NCBI RefSeq assembly: GCF_946480385.1
Contig: NZ_CAMLJP010000001.1
Location: forward strand, 124,001-188,000
Source of the DNA: an uncultured Azospirillum sp.
GTDB taxonomy: Bacteria > Pseudomonadota > Alphaproteobacteria > Azospirillales > Azospirillaceae
Direction: 5' to 3'
DNA: 64,000 nucleotides
Below are positions 47,395 to 58,460 of the stretch, piece after piece. The notes beneath the pieces are model-generated. The model saw only the letters and a list, made by a program, of their open reading frames with translations. It was not told the DNA's origin and did no database searches. A program made the position numbers and the translations under genes. Positions within the stretch are counted from its first letter, which is position 1, and every line of letters begins with the position of its first letter.

Positions 47395-49103
47395 ATCACA
47401 TCTCCGCAAAGCCCGCGCCGGTGGAGACCGAGGCGCTGACCCTGATGCTGGGCGACCGCGTCCTGCTCGACCGCGCGAGCCTGCGGGTGGAGCGGGGGGA
47501 GGTGCTGGCCATCACCGGGGGGACCGGCAGCGGCAAGACCGCCCTGCTGGGTGCGCTCGCCGGCCAGCCTCCGGCCGGAGTCGATGTGGCCGGCGGCATC
47601 CGTGTCGACGGGCATCTGCTGATCGCCCAGGGCGGACGGCTGGCGCCGCGCCGGCCGCTGGCCCTGCAGGTGGCGGAGGTCGTCGGCCACCACCTTGGGC
47701 TGGATCTGCGGTCGGCGCTGCGCCGGACCGCCGATGGGCTGGACCGCATGGGCGTCCCCGCCGCCGCCCGCCGCTTCGACCTGCCACCGGAACAGCTGCC
47801 GGACTCCCTGCGCTGGGCCTGCCTGTTCGCCATGGCGGTGGCGGTGGGGCCCGCGGTGCTGCTGGCCGACGCGCCGGCCGCCGGGCTGGATCCGACGGTG
47901 CGGCTGCGGCTTCTCCATCGGCTGGCGGACTGGGCGCGGGCCGACGGGGTGGCGCTGATCCTCGCCGGCCGGCCGGAGGACGGGGTGGCCGGTCCCGCTG
48001 ACCATGTGCTTGCGCTCCGCCGCGGCCGTCTGCTGCCGCCGAGGACTCCGCGCACCGCCCCGTTGACGCCGCTGGAACCGCCGGGCACCGCCCGCCTGCA
48101 TGCCCGCGGCGTCGGCATGTCTTATCCGCTCTCCCCCGGCCCGCGGGGGGAGGTGCGGACGCTGGCCGTCCTGCATGGCATCGACCTGGATCTGCGGACG
48201 GGGGAGACGCTGGCCCTGCTGGGCGAGACCGGCAGCGCCAAGGCGACGCTCGCCCGCTCGCTGCTCTGCCTGCCGCCGCCGACGGCGGGGGCGGTGGTGT
48301 GGATGGGCCGCGACCTGATGGCCGCCTCGACGCCGCCGGTCGCGGGGGAGGACCCCGACCGCGGCGGCCTCGACCAAAGCAGGCCCGATCATGTCGGCTT
48401 GCGCCGCGCCCGCCGCGACCTGCAGCCGCTGTTCCCCGACCCGGCCGCGTCCTTCGACCCGGCCATGACCGTCGGCGCCCAGTTCGACCTCGCGCTGGAG
48501 AGCCTGCGCCCCGACATCGCCGCCGACCGCCGCGACCATCGCATCGACGAGGCGCTGGAGGAAGCCGGCCTGCGTCCCGAGGCGGCGCTGCGTTGGCCCG
48601 CCGCGCTGACGGTGGCGGAGGCCGCCCATGCCGGCCTTGCCCGCGCCATCCTGCCGGAGCCGCGGGTGCTGATCGCCGACGAACCGGCCGCCAGCCTGAC
48701 GGCGGAGGAGCGCGAGACCTTCCTCGACACGCTGATGGCAGTGCGCGACCGCCGCCGCCTGTCGCTGGTGCTGGCGACCGACCGCTATGACGAGGGTCTG
48801 CGCGACGCCCATCGCGGCATCGTGATGCTGGCCGGCCGGGTGGTGGAGAGCGCCGACGCCGAGACCCTGCGCACCGCGCCGCTGCATCCCTACAGCCTCG
48901 CGATGCTGGCGGCGTCCCGTGGCGAGCGCCCGGCGCTGGAGGGCGATGCGCCGTCCGCCTTCGGCCAGCCGACCGGCTGTCCGCTGCGCCGCCGCTGCCC
49001 GCTGGCGCGGGAGTTCTGCGCCCAGGCGGTACCGGCGCTGGAGGAGGTGGCGCCCGGCCACCATGTCGCCTGCCATTACTGGGACACGCCTGCGGACGGG
49101 TGA
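47391..49103 (+). CDS. Fused dual ABC ATPase with degraded catalytic motifs
   Basis: 570 residues, two ATP-binding halves as in DppD-DppF fusions. Half 1 (about 10-220): Walker A 'ITGGTGSGKTALLGAL' is intact. The signature region 'LPDSLRWACLFAMAVAVGPA' has no LSGGQ, and Walker B 'AVLLADAPAAGLD' has Ala where the catalytic Glu should be. Half 2 (about 240-565): the P-loop is 'LLGETGSAKATLAR', the signature region 'RWPAALTVAEAAHAGLARAI' again lacks LSGGQ, and Walker B 'RVLIADEPAASL' keeps Glu. The oligopeptide-type C-terminal Cys-rich tail is present ('GCPLRRRCPLAREFC'). The frame is intact, so it is not a simple pseudogene. Confidence 0.85.
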   Translation: MNHISAKPAPVETEALTLMLGDRVLLDRASLRVERGEVLAITGGTGSGKTALLGALAGQPPAGVDVAGGIRVDGHLLIAQGGRLAPRRPLALQVAEVVGHHLGLDLRSALRRTADGLDRMGVPAAARRFDLPPEQLPDSLRWACLFAMAVAVGPAVLLADAPAAGLDPTVRLRLLHRLADWARADGVALILAGRPEDGVAGPADHVLALRRGRLLPPRTPRTAPLTPLEPPGTARLHARGVGMSYPLSPGPRGEVRTLAVLHGIDLDLRTGETLALLGETGSAKATLARSLLCLPPPTAGAVVWMGRDLMAASTPPVAGEDPDRGGLDQSRPDHVGLRRARRDLQPLFPDPAASFDPAMTVGAQFDLALESLRPDIAADRRDHRIDEALEEAGLRPEAALRWPAALTVAEAAHAGLARAILPEPRVLIADEPAASLTAEERETFLDTLMAVRDRRRLSLVLATDRYDEGLRDAHRGIVMLAGRVVESADAETLRTAPLHPYSLAMLAASRGERPALEGDAPSAFGQPTGCPLRRRCPLAREFCAQAVPALEEVAPGHHVACHYWDTPADG

Positions 49104-49200
49104 GCGGTCGCGACTCAACGGCTGGCTGTTTTCATGCCGTCGTGCTATCTTTCCACGACGCGACAGATCCCTGTCCGGAACGCCTGCCGCCGGGGAGCCG

Positions 49201-51033
49201 ATGCCGTCCCTGTCCGCCACGATGCCCGCCTTGCCGGACCTGACTCTGCTGACCGGTCTTGCCACGCCGCTGTGGCTGGCGCGGGCGGAGGATGGCGGCG
49301 TGGTGTGGCTGAACCGGGCGGCCCGTAAGCTGCTCGACCCCAATGCGGCGGGCGGAACCCTGCGCATGACACCTGCGGGACCGGCGCCGACGGCGGCCGC
49401 CGAGCGCGCCGTGACCATCCGCGGCGGCGGCGGTGAAGCGCTCTCGCTGACCGTCCGCATCGGCCCTGTTCCGGGATGCGATCTCATGCTGGTGGAGGCG
49501 CCGGCCGATCTTGCCACCCGGCAGGAGGTGGCGCGGCTGAACGAACAGCTGGTCGCCCTGTCCTACGCCTATCCCGATTTGCGGTTCGAGCTGCGGCGCG
49601 ACGGCAGCATCCTTGACTTCGCCGCCGGCAGCCCCGCCGACCTCGGCATCCCGGCCCAGCGCTTCCTGAACGGCCGCATCCAGGAGGTGCTGCCCGAAGC
49701 CGCCGCCGGACCACTGATGGAGGCGCTGGAGCGGGTGGCGGCCGGCGCCGCAACCGCCAGTGTCGTCATCCGCCTGCCCGTCAATGGGGCAACTGGCGGG
49801 GAAACCGGCGGAGAGGGCGACGCGGTGTTCGAGGCCCGGCTGGTCGCCCTTTCCGACGACGGCGACCGTATCCTCGGCATCCTGCGCAACATCACCGGCC
49901 GGGCACGGGCGGAGCAGCGGGCGGAACGGGCGCACCGGCTGCTGCTGGACGCCATCGACAGCATCGGCGAGGGCTTCGTCCTGTATGACGCCGACGACCG
50001 GCTGGTGCTGTTCAACCGGCGCTACCGCGACCTGAAGATCTCCGACCCCGACCTGGCGCAGCCCGGCACGCCGTTCGAGTGTCTGCTGCGCGACGGGATG
50101 CGGCGCGGCCTCTACCGGGTCCCGCCGGAGCGGGCGGAGGAGTGGTTCGCCGAACGGCTGGCCCTGCACCGCCAGGGCGGCCCGCCGATGGAGGTGCAGC
50201 TGGCCGATGGCCGCTGGCTGCGGATCGAGGAGCGGCGGACCTGCGACGGCGGAACCGTCGGCCTGCGCACCGACATCACCGACCTGAAGGCCCAGGCCCT
50301 GGAACTGGCCGCCGCCAACCGCCGCAAGTCCGACTATGTCCATCACCTGAGCCACGAGCTGCGCACGCCGCTGACCGCGGTGATGGGGTTTGCCGAGATT
50401 CTGCGCGATCAGCTGCTGGGACCGCCGGGCAGCCCGCGCTATGGCGAGGCGGCGGCGCAGATCGTCGCGGCCGGCGAGTATATGCTGGAGCTGATCAACA
50501 ACCTGCTCGACCTCGCCCGCATCGAGGCCGGGCGGCTGGAGTTGCATGAGGAGGATTGCCCGCCCGCCCTGATCGTCGACGCCACCTTGTCGATGATGGC
50601 GGCGCGAGCCGATCAGGCGGGTGTGGCGCTGTCGGCCCGCCTGCCGGCCGACCTGCCGGTGCTGTGGGCCGATCCGTCGCTGGTCCGGCAGATGCTGACC
50701 AACCTCGTCGGCAACGCCCTGAAATTCACCGATTCCGGCGGCCATGTGACGGTGTCGGCGGAGCGCGACGCGGCCGGCGGCCTGATCCTGGCGGTCGCCG
50801 ACGATGGCCGCGGCATGCCGCCGAACCGTATCCCGCAGGCGCTGACCGCCTTCGCCCAGATCCATGATCCGACCCGCGAGCGGATGACGGCGACACAGCA
50901 CGGCTCAGGCCTCGGCCTGCCGCTGACCGCCGCGCTGGTGGAGCTGCATGGCGGCGGCATCGCCATCGACAGCGCGCCCGGACGCGGCACCACGGTGCGG
51001 CTGCGCTTCCCGCCGGAGCGGGTGATCGGATAG
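49201..51033 (+). CDS. PAS-domain sensor histidine kinase
   Basis: 610 residues, soluble. PAS-like domains lie at about 15-105 ('WLARAEDGGVVWLNRAARKL') and 245-365 ('IDSIGEGFVLYDADDRLVLF'). The dimerisation/phospho-His motif is 'KSDYVHHLSHELRTPLTAVM' (about 376-395), followed by the N box 'MLTNLVGNALKFTDSGG', G1 'VADDGRGMPP' and G2 'GSGLGLPLTAALVELHGG'. The second PAS resembles PAS-7/PAS-12 kinases common in Rhodospirillales. No response regulator is adjacent, so it is an orphan. ATG 49201 has GGGGAG upstream. A strong terminator follows. Confidence 0.9.
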   Translation: MPSLSATMPALPDLTLLTGLATPLWLARAEDGGVVWLNRAARKLLDPNAAGGTLRMTPAGPAPTAAAERAVTIRGGGGEALSLTVRIGPVPGCDLMLVEAPADLATRQEVARLNEQLVALSYAYPDLRFELRRDGSILDFAAGSPADLGIPAQRFLNGRIQEVLPEAAAGPLMEALERVAAGAATASVVIRLPVNGATGGETGGEGDAVFEARLVALSDDGDRILGILRNITGRARAEQRAERAHRLLLDAIDSIGEGFVLYDADDRLVLFNRRYRDLKISDPDLAQPGTPFECLLRDGMRRGLYRVPPERAEEWFAERLALHRQGGPPMEVQLADGRWLRIEERRTCDGGTVGLRTDITDLKAQALELAAANRRKSDYVHHLSHELRTPLTAVMGFAEILRDQLLGPPGSPRYGEAAAQIVAAGEYMLELINNLLDLARIEAGRLELHEEDCPPALIVDATLSMMAARADQAGVALSARLPADLPVLWADPSLVRQMLTNLVGNALKFTDSGGHVTVSAERDAAGGLILAVADDGRGMPPNRIPQALTAFAQIHDPTRERMTATQHGSGLGLPLTAALVELHGGGIAIDSAPGRGTTVRLRFPPERVIG

Positions 51034-51066
51034 GCGCGCCGGCGCCCTTCGCCCGCAGCCAAAAAA

Positions 51067-51101
51067 GAAAAACCCCCGCTCCGGTTGGAGCGGGGGTTTT
51101 T
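51067..51101. terminator. Bidirectional rho-independent terminator
   Basis: AACCCCCGCTCC-GGTT-GGAGCGGGGGTT (51071-51098), a perfect 12-bp stem with A and T tracts on either side. It serves the histidine kinase gene (+) and the convergent cold-shock gene (-). Confidence 0.93.
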
Positions 51102-51125
51102 CACATCACAACGACCGATGAGAGA

Positions 51126-51737
51126 TCAGGCCATCTCGATGCGCTGAGCCTCGGGACCCTTGGCGCCCTGGCGGATGGTGACGCGGACCTGCGCACCGTC
51201 GTCCAGACCGCTGATGCCCGACCGCTCCAGCGCACGGATGTGCACGAAGATGTCCTTGCCGCCGGTCGACGGGGCGATGAAGCCGAAGCCCTTCGACACG
51301 TTGAACCACTTCACCGTGCCGTCGACGGTCTCGCCGCTGTCCGAATCGCCGTAGCTGTCGGCGCCGTAGCCGCCGCGGCTGCCGCCGTAGCTGTTGCCGC
51401 CGCCGTAGCCGCCGTCGTTGCCCCAGCTGTCACGCTCGCGCGGGGCGCGCGACGGACGGCTCGGAGCGGCGGTCGAGGTGTCGACCGCGTGGATGGTGGC
51501 GACCTGCGGGCCCTTCGGGCCGCGCGACAGGTCGCAGGTGATGGTGGCGCCTTCGGGCAGGCTGTCGTGTCCGCAGAACTGCAGAACCGTGGAGTGCAGG
51601 AAAGCGTCGGGCGACCCATCGTCGGGGGTGACGAAGCCGAAGCCCTTGGTTGCGTTGAACCACTTGACGGTGGCGCGGATGTCGCGCTGGGTGATCTCAG
51701 GAGCGCGGAAGGAAGAGCGCTGCGGACGGTCGAACAT
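51126..51737 (-). CDS. Tandem cold-shock-domain protein
   Basis: 203 residues with two cold-shock domains. The first (about 20-87) is 'ATVKWFNATKGFGFVTPDDG' with 'DAFLHSTVLQ'. The second (about 135-200) is 'GTVKWFNVSKGFGFIAPSTG' with 'DIFVHIRALERSG'. Both keep the RNP1 (K-G-F-G-F) and RNP2 (F-V/L-H) aromatic motifs. A Gly/Ser/Tyr-rich linker of about 45 residues joins them ('YGGGNSYGGSRGGYGADSYG'). It is an RNA/ssDNA-binding protein typical of alphaproteobacteria. ATG 51737 is used but its ribosome site is weak; an in-frame start at about 51770 is possible. Confidence 0.9.
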   Translation of the reverse strand: MFDRPQRSSFRAPEITQRDIRATVKWFNATKGFGFVTPDDGSPDAFLHSTVLQFCGHDSLPEGATITCDLSRGPKGPQVATIHAVDTSTAAPSRPSRAPRERDSWGNDGGYGGGNSYGGSRGGYGADSYGDSDSGETVDGTVKWFNVSKGFGFIAPSTGGKDIFVHIRALERSGISGLDDGAQVRVTIRQGAKGPEAQRIEMA

Positions 51738-51980
51738 CAGTATCGTCTCATCTGTCGTGTTAAACCCCATCCCGGCAAGAACCAAAGAAGGGAGACCCGG
51801 AACAGGGCCAGCGAAGGATGATCGGTTCCGACCCATAATTCAATCGCGATTGCGCACTTTCTCGATTCGCACACAACAAAAGCACCGCCGCCGCCTGTCG
51901 GTCAGGCGGGGCGGGTGCGATTTCGCCAAAATTGTGCAGGTGCAGCGTGACGATTCAGCCGCGACTCAGGGCCGGCAGGC

Positions 51981-52478
<498 letters not shown>

Positions 52479-52594
52479 GGCCTGCTCTCGGGTGATGGCG
52501 GGGCGGGTTGTGGCGTGGTCCGGCTTTCACTGGTCCGGCAAATCGGGGCGCATCCATAGCGCAGCCGCGCTTCGCTTCTCAAGAGCTTGCTTGA

Positions 52595-54517
<1,923 letters not shown>

Positions 54518-54605
54518 CTCCGCCCCAGACCTGTCCGTCCGGCATAGGGGTTGGCGGGGACGGCGGCTTGGCAGCGGTGGCGCCGCCGTGTTAGGGCTGT
54601 CGCCC

Positions 54606-54989
54606 ATGAACAAGCTCTTCGCCACCGTTACCGCCCCGGTGCCGCGTTCGGCCCCGGCGGCGCTGTCCACCCGTTGTTTCGTCCGCGATCTGGTGATGGA
54701 CGCGCTGATCGGCGTCTATGCCCATGAACGGCTGAAGCCCCAGCGCATCCGCCTGAACCTCGACCTCGACGTGATCGCCCCTGGCGTCACCGGCGAGGAC
54801 ATGGCGACCATCGTCAAGGGCGTGGTCACCCAGGGCCATGTCACGCTGGTGGAAACGCTGGCCGAACGCATCGCCGAGCGCTGCCTTGCCGACGCGCGGG
54901 TGACGATGGCCAAGGTGCGGGTGGAGAAGCTGGACGTCTTCCCCGACGCCGCCAGCGTCGGCGTGGAGATCGAGCGCGCCCGCGCCTGA
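54606..54989 (+). CDS. folB: Dihydroneopterin aldolase FolB
   Basis: 127 residues with the FolB/DHNA epimerase fold: 'RDLVMDALIGVYAHERLKPQ' (substrate-binding start with Glu in 'HERLK'), 'HVTLVETLAERIAERCLAD' (conserved Glu) and 'KVRVEKLDVFPDAASVGVEI', where a Lys is usual in 'EKP'. It makes 6-hydroxymethyl-dihydropterin for folate. The open frame starts earlier, but ATG 54606 matches the family. It stands apart from other folate genes. Confidence 0.88.
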   Translation: MNKLFATVTAPVPRSAPAALSTRCFVRDLVMDALIGVYAHERLKPQRIRLNLDLDVIAPGVTGEDMATIVKGVVTQGHVTLVETLAERIAERCLADARVTMAKVRVEKLDVFPDAASVGVEIERARA

Positions 54990-55024
54990 CCGTTTCACCA
55001 CTTACAGAGAGGAAGCCGCTCCCT

Positions 55025-55930
55025 GTGTCGTCGCTCGCCGTCCTCACCGCCGAACAGACCGCCGCCCGGCTTCCTTTTCCTGCATTGTGCGACGCGGTGG
55101 CCGCAGCAGCCCGCGACTATACCGCCGGCCGCATCACCAGCCCGGAGCGGCAGGTACTGCCACTGCCTGACGGCGGCGTGCTGCTGTCGATGCCGGCAAC
55201 GGCGGCGGACATCGCCATCCACAAGCTGGTCAACGTCAATCCCGGCAACGGCGCCCGCGGGCTGCCGACCATCCATGGCGTGGTCAGCGCCTTCGACGCC
55301 CTGACCGGCGCGCCGCAGGTGATCCTGGACGGCCCGACCGTCACCGCGCGCCGCACCGCCGCCGTGTCGATGCTGGCGATCCGGACGCTGGCCCCGGCGC
55401 CGCGCCATGTCGCGCTGCTCGGCGCCGGAACCCAGTCGGCCGGCCATGTGGCGGCGCTGGCATCGCTCTATCCCGGCATCCGCATCGACATCCACAGCCG
55501 CAGCCTGGAGACGGCCACGGCCTTCTGCGCCAGGCAGGACGGGCAGGGGGTGGAGTTGCGGCCGATGAGCGGTCCGGTCGATCCGGCGGCCGAGGTGGTG
55601 ATCGCGCTGACCACCAGCCTGTCGCCCATCTATGACGAGGCGCCGCGCCCGGACCGCCTGCTGGTCGGCGTCGGCGCCTTCAAGCCGGACATGGTGGAGT
55701 TCGGCCCGACCGCCGTCCATGGCAGCGAGTTGTTCGTCGACGACCCCGCCGGCGCCCACCACGAGGCCGGCGACTTCATCCAGGCCGGGGTGGAGTGGGG
55801 CACCGTCAAATCGCTGGTCGATGCGCTGGATGGCCGCGCCACGCCGGGCCGTCCGCGCCTGTTCAAGAGCGTCGGCTGCGCCGCGTGGGATTTGGCCGCG
55901 GCGCGCTGTGCGCTGGGGCAGGGCGCCTGA
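55025..55930 (+). CDS. Ornithine cyclodeaminase/mu-crystallin family reductase
   Basis: 301 residues from GTG 55025, with GAGAGGAAG 13 bases upstream. The N-terminal half has 'ITSPERQVLPLPDGGVLLSM' and 'IAIHKLVNVNPGNGARGLPT' (substrate Lys/Asn region). The Rossmann half has 'RHVALLGAGTQSAGHVAALA' and 'DPAAEVVIALTTSLSPIYDE'. It fits the delta-1-pyrroline/piperideine-2-carboxylate reductase subgroup (trans-3-hydroxyproline or pipecolate breakdown) better than true ornithine cyclodeaminase. No proline racemase-type gene is nearby to confirm this. Confidence 0.85.
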   Translation: MSSLAVLTAEQTAARLPFPALCDAVAAAARDYTAGRITSPERQVLPLPDGGVLLSMPATAADIAIHKLVNVNPGNGARGLPTIHGVVSAFDALTGAPQVILDGPTVTARRTAAVSMLAIRTLAPAPRHVALLGAGTQSAGHVAALASLYPGIRIDIHSRSLETATAFCARQDGQGVELRPMSGPVDPAAEVVIALTTSLSPIYDEAPRPDRLLVGVGAFKPDMVEFGPTAVHGSELFVDDPAGAHHEAGDFIQAGVEWGTVKSLVDALDGRATPGRPRLFKSVGCAAWDLAAARCALGQGA

Positions 55931-55951
55931 CCGCGCCCCTCACCGCCCCCA

Positions 55952-56530
55952 TCACCGCCGTAGCGGCACCGCGCGTTTGACCAGCCGGCGGTCCATGTCG
56001 GCCGCGGCCACCGTCGGCTCGCCCAGGCTGCGCATGACGAAGGCGAAGGTGTCCATCACCCGGTCCAGCACGATCTCGTTGTCGTCCGGACGGCGGCTGA
56101 CCGACACAACGGCATAGCCGGCGGCGCGGGCCACCGCCGGTTCGCCGCGCAGGCCGCGCACGCCCCAGCCGGCCAGTGCGTCCTTGCAGCGGAACAGCTC
56201 GGCGGCGAAGCCGCCGGCCGACTGGGTGCGGCCGACCACATAGGCGGCGGAGACCGCCAGCGGCGCCAGCAGCCCGTCCCAGTCCAGGCAATCCTCCCGC
56301 CCGACCCACACCCCGCCGACCGAGCAGGCGGCGGCACCGATCGCCTCGCCCAGCCCGGCGCGGAAGGCGCGCAGCGACTCCACCGCCTCGGCCGCCGGCA
56401 TCGGTTCCACACGGCGCCCCTCCGGCATCAGCATCAGCCGGCCCGCCCATTCCGACGAAGGCGGCAGCTGTTCGGTCAGGCGCGCGAGCAGCGCCTCGCG
56501 GGCGGCGGCGAAGGGGACGACCTCGGACAT
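55952..56530 (-). CDS. Hypothetical protein
   Basis: 192 residues from ATG 56530; ATG 56545 would add five. Soluble and Ala/Arg-rich, with 'GGVWVGREDCLDWDGLLAPL' and 'FRCKDALAGWGVRGLRG' as distinctive parts and no signal peptide. I do not recognise a family. Convergent with the preceding reductase gene (21-base gap). Confidence 0.65.
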   Translation of the reverse strand: MSEVVPFAAAREALLARLTEQLPPSSEWAGRLMLMPEGRRVEPMPAAEAVESLRAFRAGLGEAIGAAACSVGGVWVGREDCLDWDGLLAPLAVSAAYVVGRTQSAGGFAAELFRCKDALAGWGVRGLRGEPAVARAAGYAVVSVSRRPDDNEIVLDRVMDTFAFVMRSLGEPTVAAADMDRRLVKRAVPLRR

Positions 56531-56747
56531 CGGGGCCTGCGGCAATGGTGGGGTGGGGAGGCGAGAAGAAGCCTGAGAAGCCCCGAACTGTCAAGAGCAA
56601 GCCTGCGCGGCGGCAACCCATGGCTGCGCCCGGTGCGCGTTGTCACAGGCCAGGGGCGCGAAACCAGCCCCGTCCGGAAAAAATGCGGGGCTTTGCGTTT
56701 TTCCGCTTGCCAGGATTCGTCATCGGCCATATAAGGCGGGCCTCCGT

Positions 56748-56823
56748 TCCCGGTTAGCTCAGTTGGTAGAGCAGCGGACTGTTAATCCGCTTGTCGCTGG
56801 TTCGAGTCCAGCACCGGGAGCCA
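56748..56823 (+). tRNA. tRNA-Asn (anticodon GTT)
   Basis: Full cloverleaf of 76 bases: acceptor TCCCGGT/ACCGGGA, D-loop AGCTCAGTTGGTAGAGC, anticodon arm GCGGACT-GTT-AATCCGC, T-arm GCTGGTTCGAGTCCAGC, discriminator G and encoded CCA. Confidence 0.97.
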
Positions 56824-56827
56824 TCGC

Positions 56828-56904
<77 letters not shown>

Positions 56905-57079
56905 TTTTCTCCTATATCTCCCCAATTGGATGTAGCGGATGATGGCGACTGCCCCACCGGGCGGCTTCGCGCTATCATGCGTTCATCGCCGCGTCCACGA
57001 TGCGGCCGATGGCGCCGGTTCCCTGTTGTACGGAGTCCGCGCGCCGAACGGCCGCGCAACAGCCGGGGAGGAACCGCTC

Positions 57080-57826
57080 ATGCGTTTGTCTGACAAGGTC
57101 GCCGTCGTCACCGGCGGGGGATCGGGCTTCGGCGAGGGCATCGCCCGCCGCTTCGCCGCCGAAGGAGCCCGCGTCATCGTCGCCGATCTGGACGAGGCGG
57201 CCGCCGGCCGCGTCGCCGACAGCCTGGGCGAGACGGCGCTCGCCGTCCGCGCCGACGTCGCGGTGGGGGAGGATTACGAGGCCATCGTCTCGGCGGCGCT
57301 CGGCGAGTTCGGCCGGCTCGACATCCTGGTCAACAATGCCGGCTACACCCACCGCTACGGCTCGATGCTGGACGTGGACGAGGCCACCTTCGACCGCATC
57401 TATGCCGTCAACGTGAAGTCGATCTATCACAGCGCCATCCACGCCGTGCCGGTGTTCCGCGCCCAGGGCGGCGGCGTGATCCTGAACATCGCCTCCACCG
57501 CCGGGCTGCGTCCCCGGCCGAACCTGACCTGGTACAACGGCTCCAAGGGCGCGGTCATCACCCTGACCAAGTCGATGGCGGCGGAACTGGCGGCCGACAA
57601 TGTCCGCGTCTGCGCCATCGCGCCCGTGGCGGGCGAGACCGGCATGCTCCACCGCTTCATGGGCCAGGACACGCCGGAACGCCGCGAACAGTTCCGCAGC
57701 AGCATCCCGCTGGGGCGCCTGTCGACGCCGGGCGACATTGCCAACGCGGCGCTGTACCTGTGCTCCGACGAAGGGAGCTTCCTGACCGGCGTGTGCCTGG
57801 AGGTCGATGGCGGGCGGTGTATTTGA
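57080..57826 (+). CDS. Short-chain dehydrogenase/reductase
   Basis: 248 residues of the classical SDR fold: cofactor motif 'VAVVTGGGSGFGEGIARRFA', Asp 38-type residue in 'VIVADLDEAAA' (favouring NAD), 'ILVNNAGYTHRYGSM', catalytic Ser in 'LNIASTAGLRPRP', and Tyr/Lys in 'WYNGSKGAVI'. It ends with 'FLTGVCLEVDGGRCI'. ATG 57080 has GGGGAGGAA upstream; the frame extends further upstream without family similarity. Substrate unknown; close to 3-oxoacyl-reductase/glucose-dehydrogenase-like SDRs. Confidence 0.92.
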   Translation: MRLSDKVAVVTGGGSGFGEGIARRFAAEGARVIVADLDEAAAGRVADSLGETALAVRADVAVGEDYEAIVSAALGEFGRLDILVNNAGYTHRYGSMLDVDEATFDRIYAVNVKSIYHSAIHAVPVFRAQGGGVILNIASTAGLRPRPNLTWYNGSKGAVITLTKSMAAELAADNVRVCAIAPVAGETGMLHRFMGQDTPERREQFRSSIPLGRLSTPGDIANAALYLCSDEGSFLTGVCLEVDGGRCI

Positions 57827-57837
57827 GAGAGCGCCGA

Positions 57838-57968
57838 TTGCCCCCTCCCTAACCCTCCCCCGCCTTTGGCGGGAGAGGGAACTCCGCTGCTCTGGCACTT
57901 AACTCCCTCTCCCGCGATCGGACCGGCTCAGGCCGGCCGAGGGCGGGGGAGGGTTGGGGAGGGGGCAA
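57838..57968. repeat. Paired-palindrome interspersed repeat, copy 5, overlapping a gene end
   Basis: First half: CCCCTCCCTAACCCTCCCCC then GCCTTTGGCGGGAGAGGGAA. Second half: CTCCCTCTCCCGCGATCGG, an inner CCGGCTCAGGCCGG hairpin, then GGCGGGGGAGGGTTGGGGAG. It fills the space after the SDR gene and provides the last ~38 codons of the DUF3306 gene on the other strand. Confidence 0.87.
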
Positions 57969-58460
57969 GGTCGGCAAATCCTCTGCTTCCACGGATTGCT
58001 GAGCCACCACCACCTCCTCAACCACCTCTTCCTCCTCCCGCTTCTCGTCCGGCAGCACGGCGTCCAGCAGGCGGGCGATGTCGTCGGTCGGCAGCAGGGC
58101 GCCATAGCCCGGCGCGTTGTAGTCCCAGTCATATTCAGCGAAGCCGCGAAACCCGGCGATGACCGGGTCGCTGGACCATGCCTTCCTCAAGGCCTGGCGG
58201 CGTAGCTCCGCCGGCACGTCGGGGCGGAGGAAGCCGGTGTAGTCGCTGCCGGAATCCAGACTGTCCAACGAAGGCAGTTCCGGCGCCTCTTCCTCGACGA
58301 ACTCTTCCTCGGCGACCTCGGCCTCGGCCGCTTCCGCCGGCAGCAGGACGGGCGCCTCCGGCACCACCGGCTCGGCGACCGGCTCCTCTCGCCGCGCCTC
58401 GCGCTTCAGCCGCGACCAGCGGCCGAGGAAGCCGGTCTCCTCCTCCATCCGCTCAGTCAT
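57849..58460 (-). CDS. DUF3306 protein with repeat-derived C terminus
   Basis: 203 residues. The N-terminal 'ETGFLGRWSRLKREARREEP' is the DUF3306 start, followed by an acidic Ala/Glu/Val-rich low-complexity part. The conserved region is 'LRRQALRKAWSSDPVIAGF' with 'FAEYDWDYNAPGYGALLP'. The last ~38 residues ('LPPPQPSPALGRPEPVRSRE' onward to 'FPLPPKAGEG') come from an interspersed repeat and replace the native end. DUF3306 genes are known next to formate dehydrogenase genes with DUF3305. DUF3305 overlaps its start here by 8 bases, but no formate dehydrogenase is seen. Confidence 0.88.
   Translation of the reverse strand: MTERMEEETGFLGRWSRLKREARREEPVAEPVVPEAPVLLPAEAAEAEVAEEEFVEEEAPELPSLDSLDSGSDYTGFLRPDVPAELRRQALRKAWSSDPVIAGFRGFAEYDWDYNAPGYGALLPTDDIARLLDAVLPDEKREEEEVVEEVVVAQQSVEAEDLPTLPPPQPSPALGRPEPVRSRERELSARAAEFPLPPKAGEG

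Noticed and set aside
47391..49103. ATPase gene as pseudogene
   Set aside because: Catalytic motifs are degraded, but there is no stop or frameshift, and overlaps with the permease genes are kept, so it is listed as a coding gene.
51841..51852. CAATCGCGATTG palindrome upstream of the cold-shock gene
   Set aside because: A perfect 12-base palindrome, but short, of common composition, and without matching promoter elements; no support for function.
56596..56747. Small ORFs before the tRNA genes
   Set aside because: Short Arg/Pro-rich frames with no ribosome site; one (56640-56837) runs straight through tRNA-Asn.
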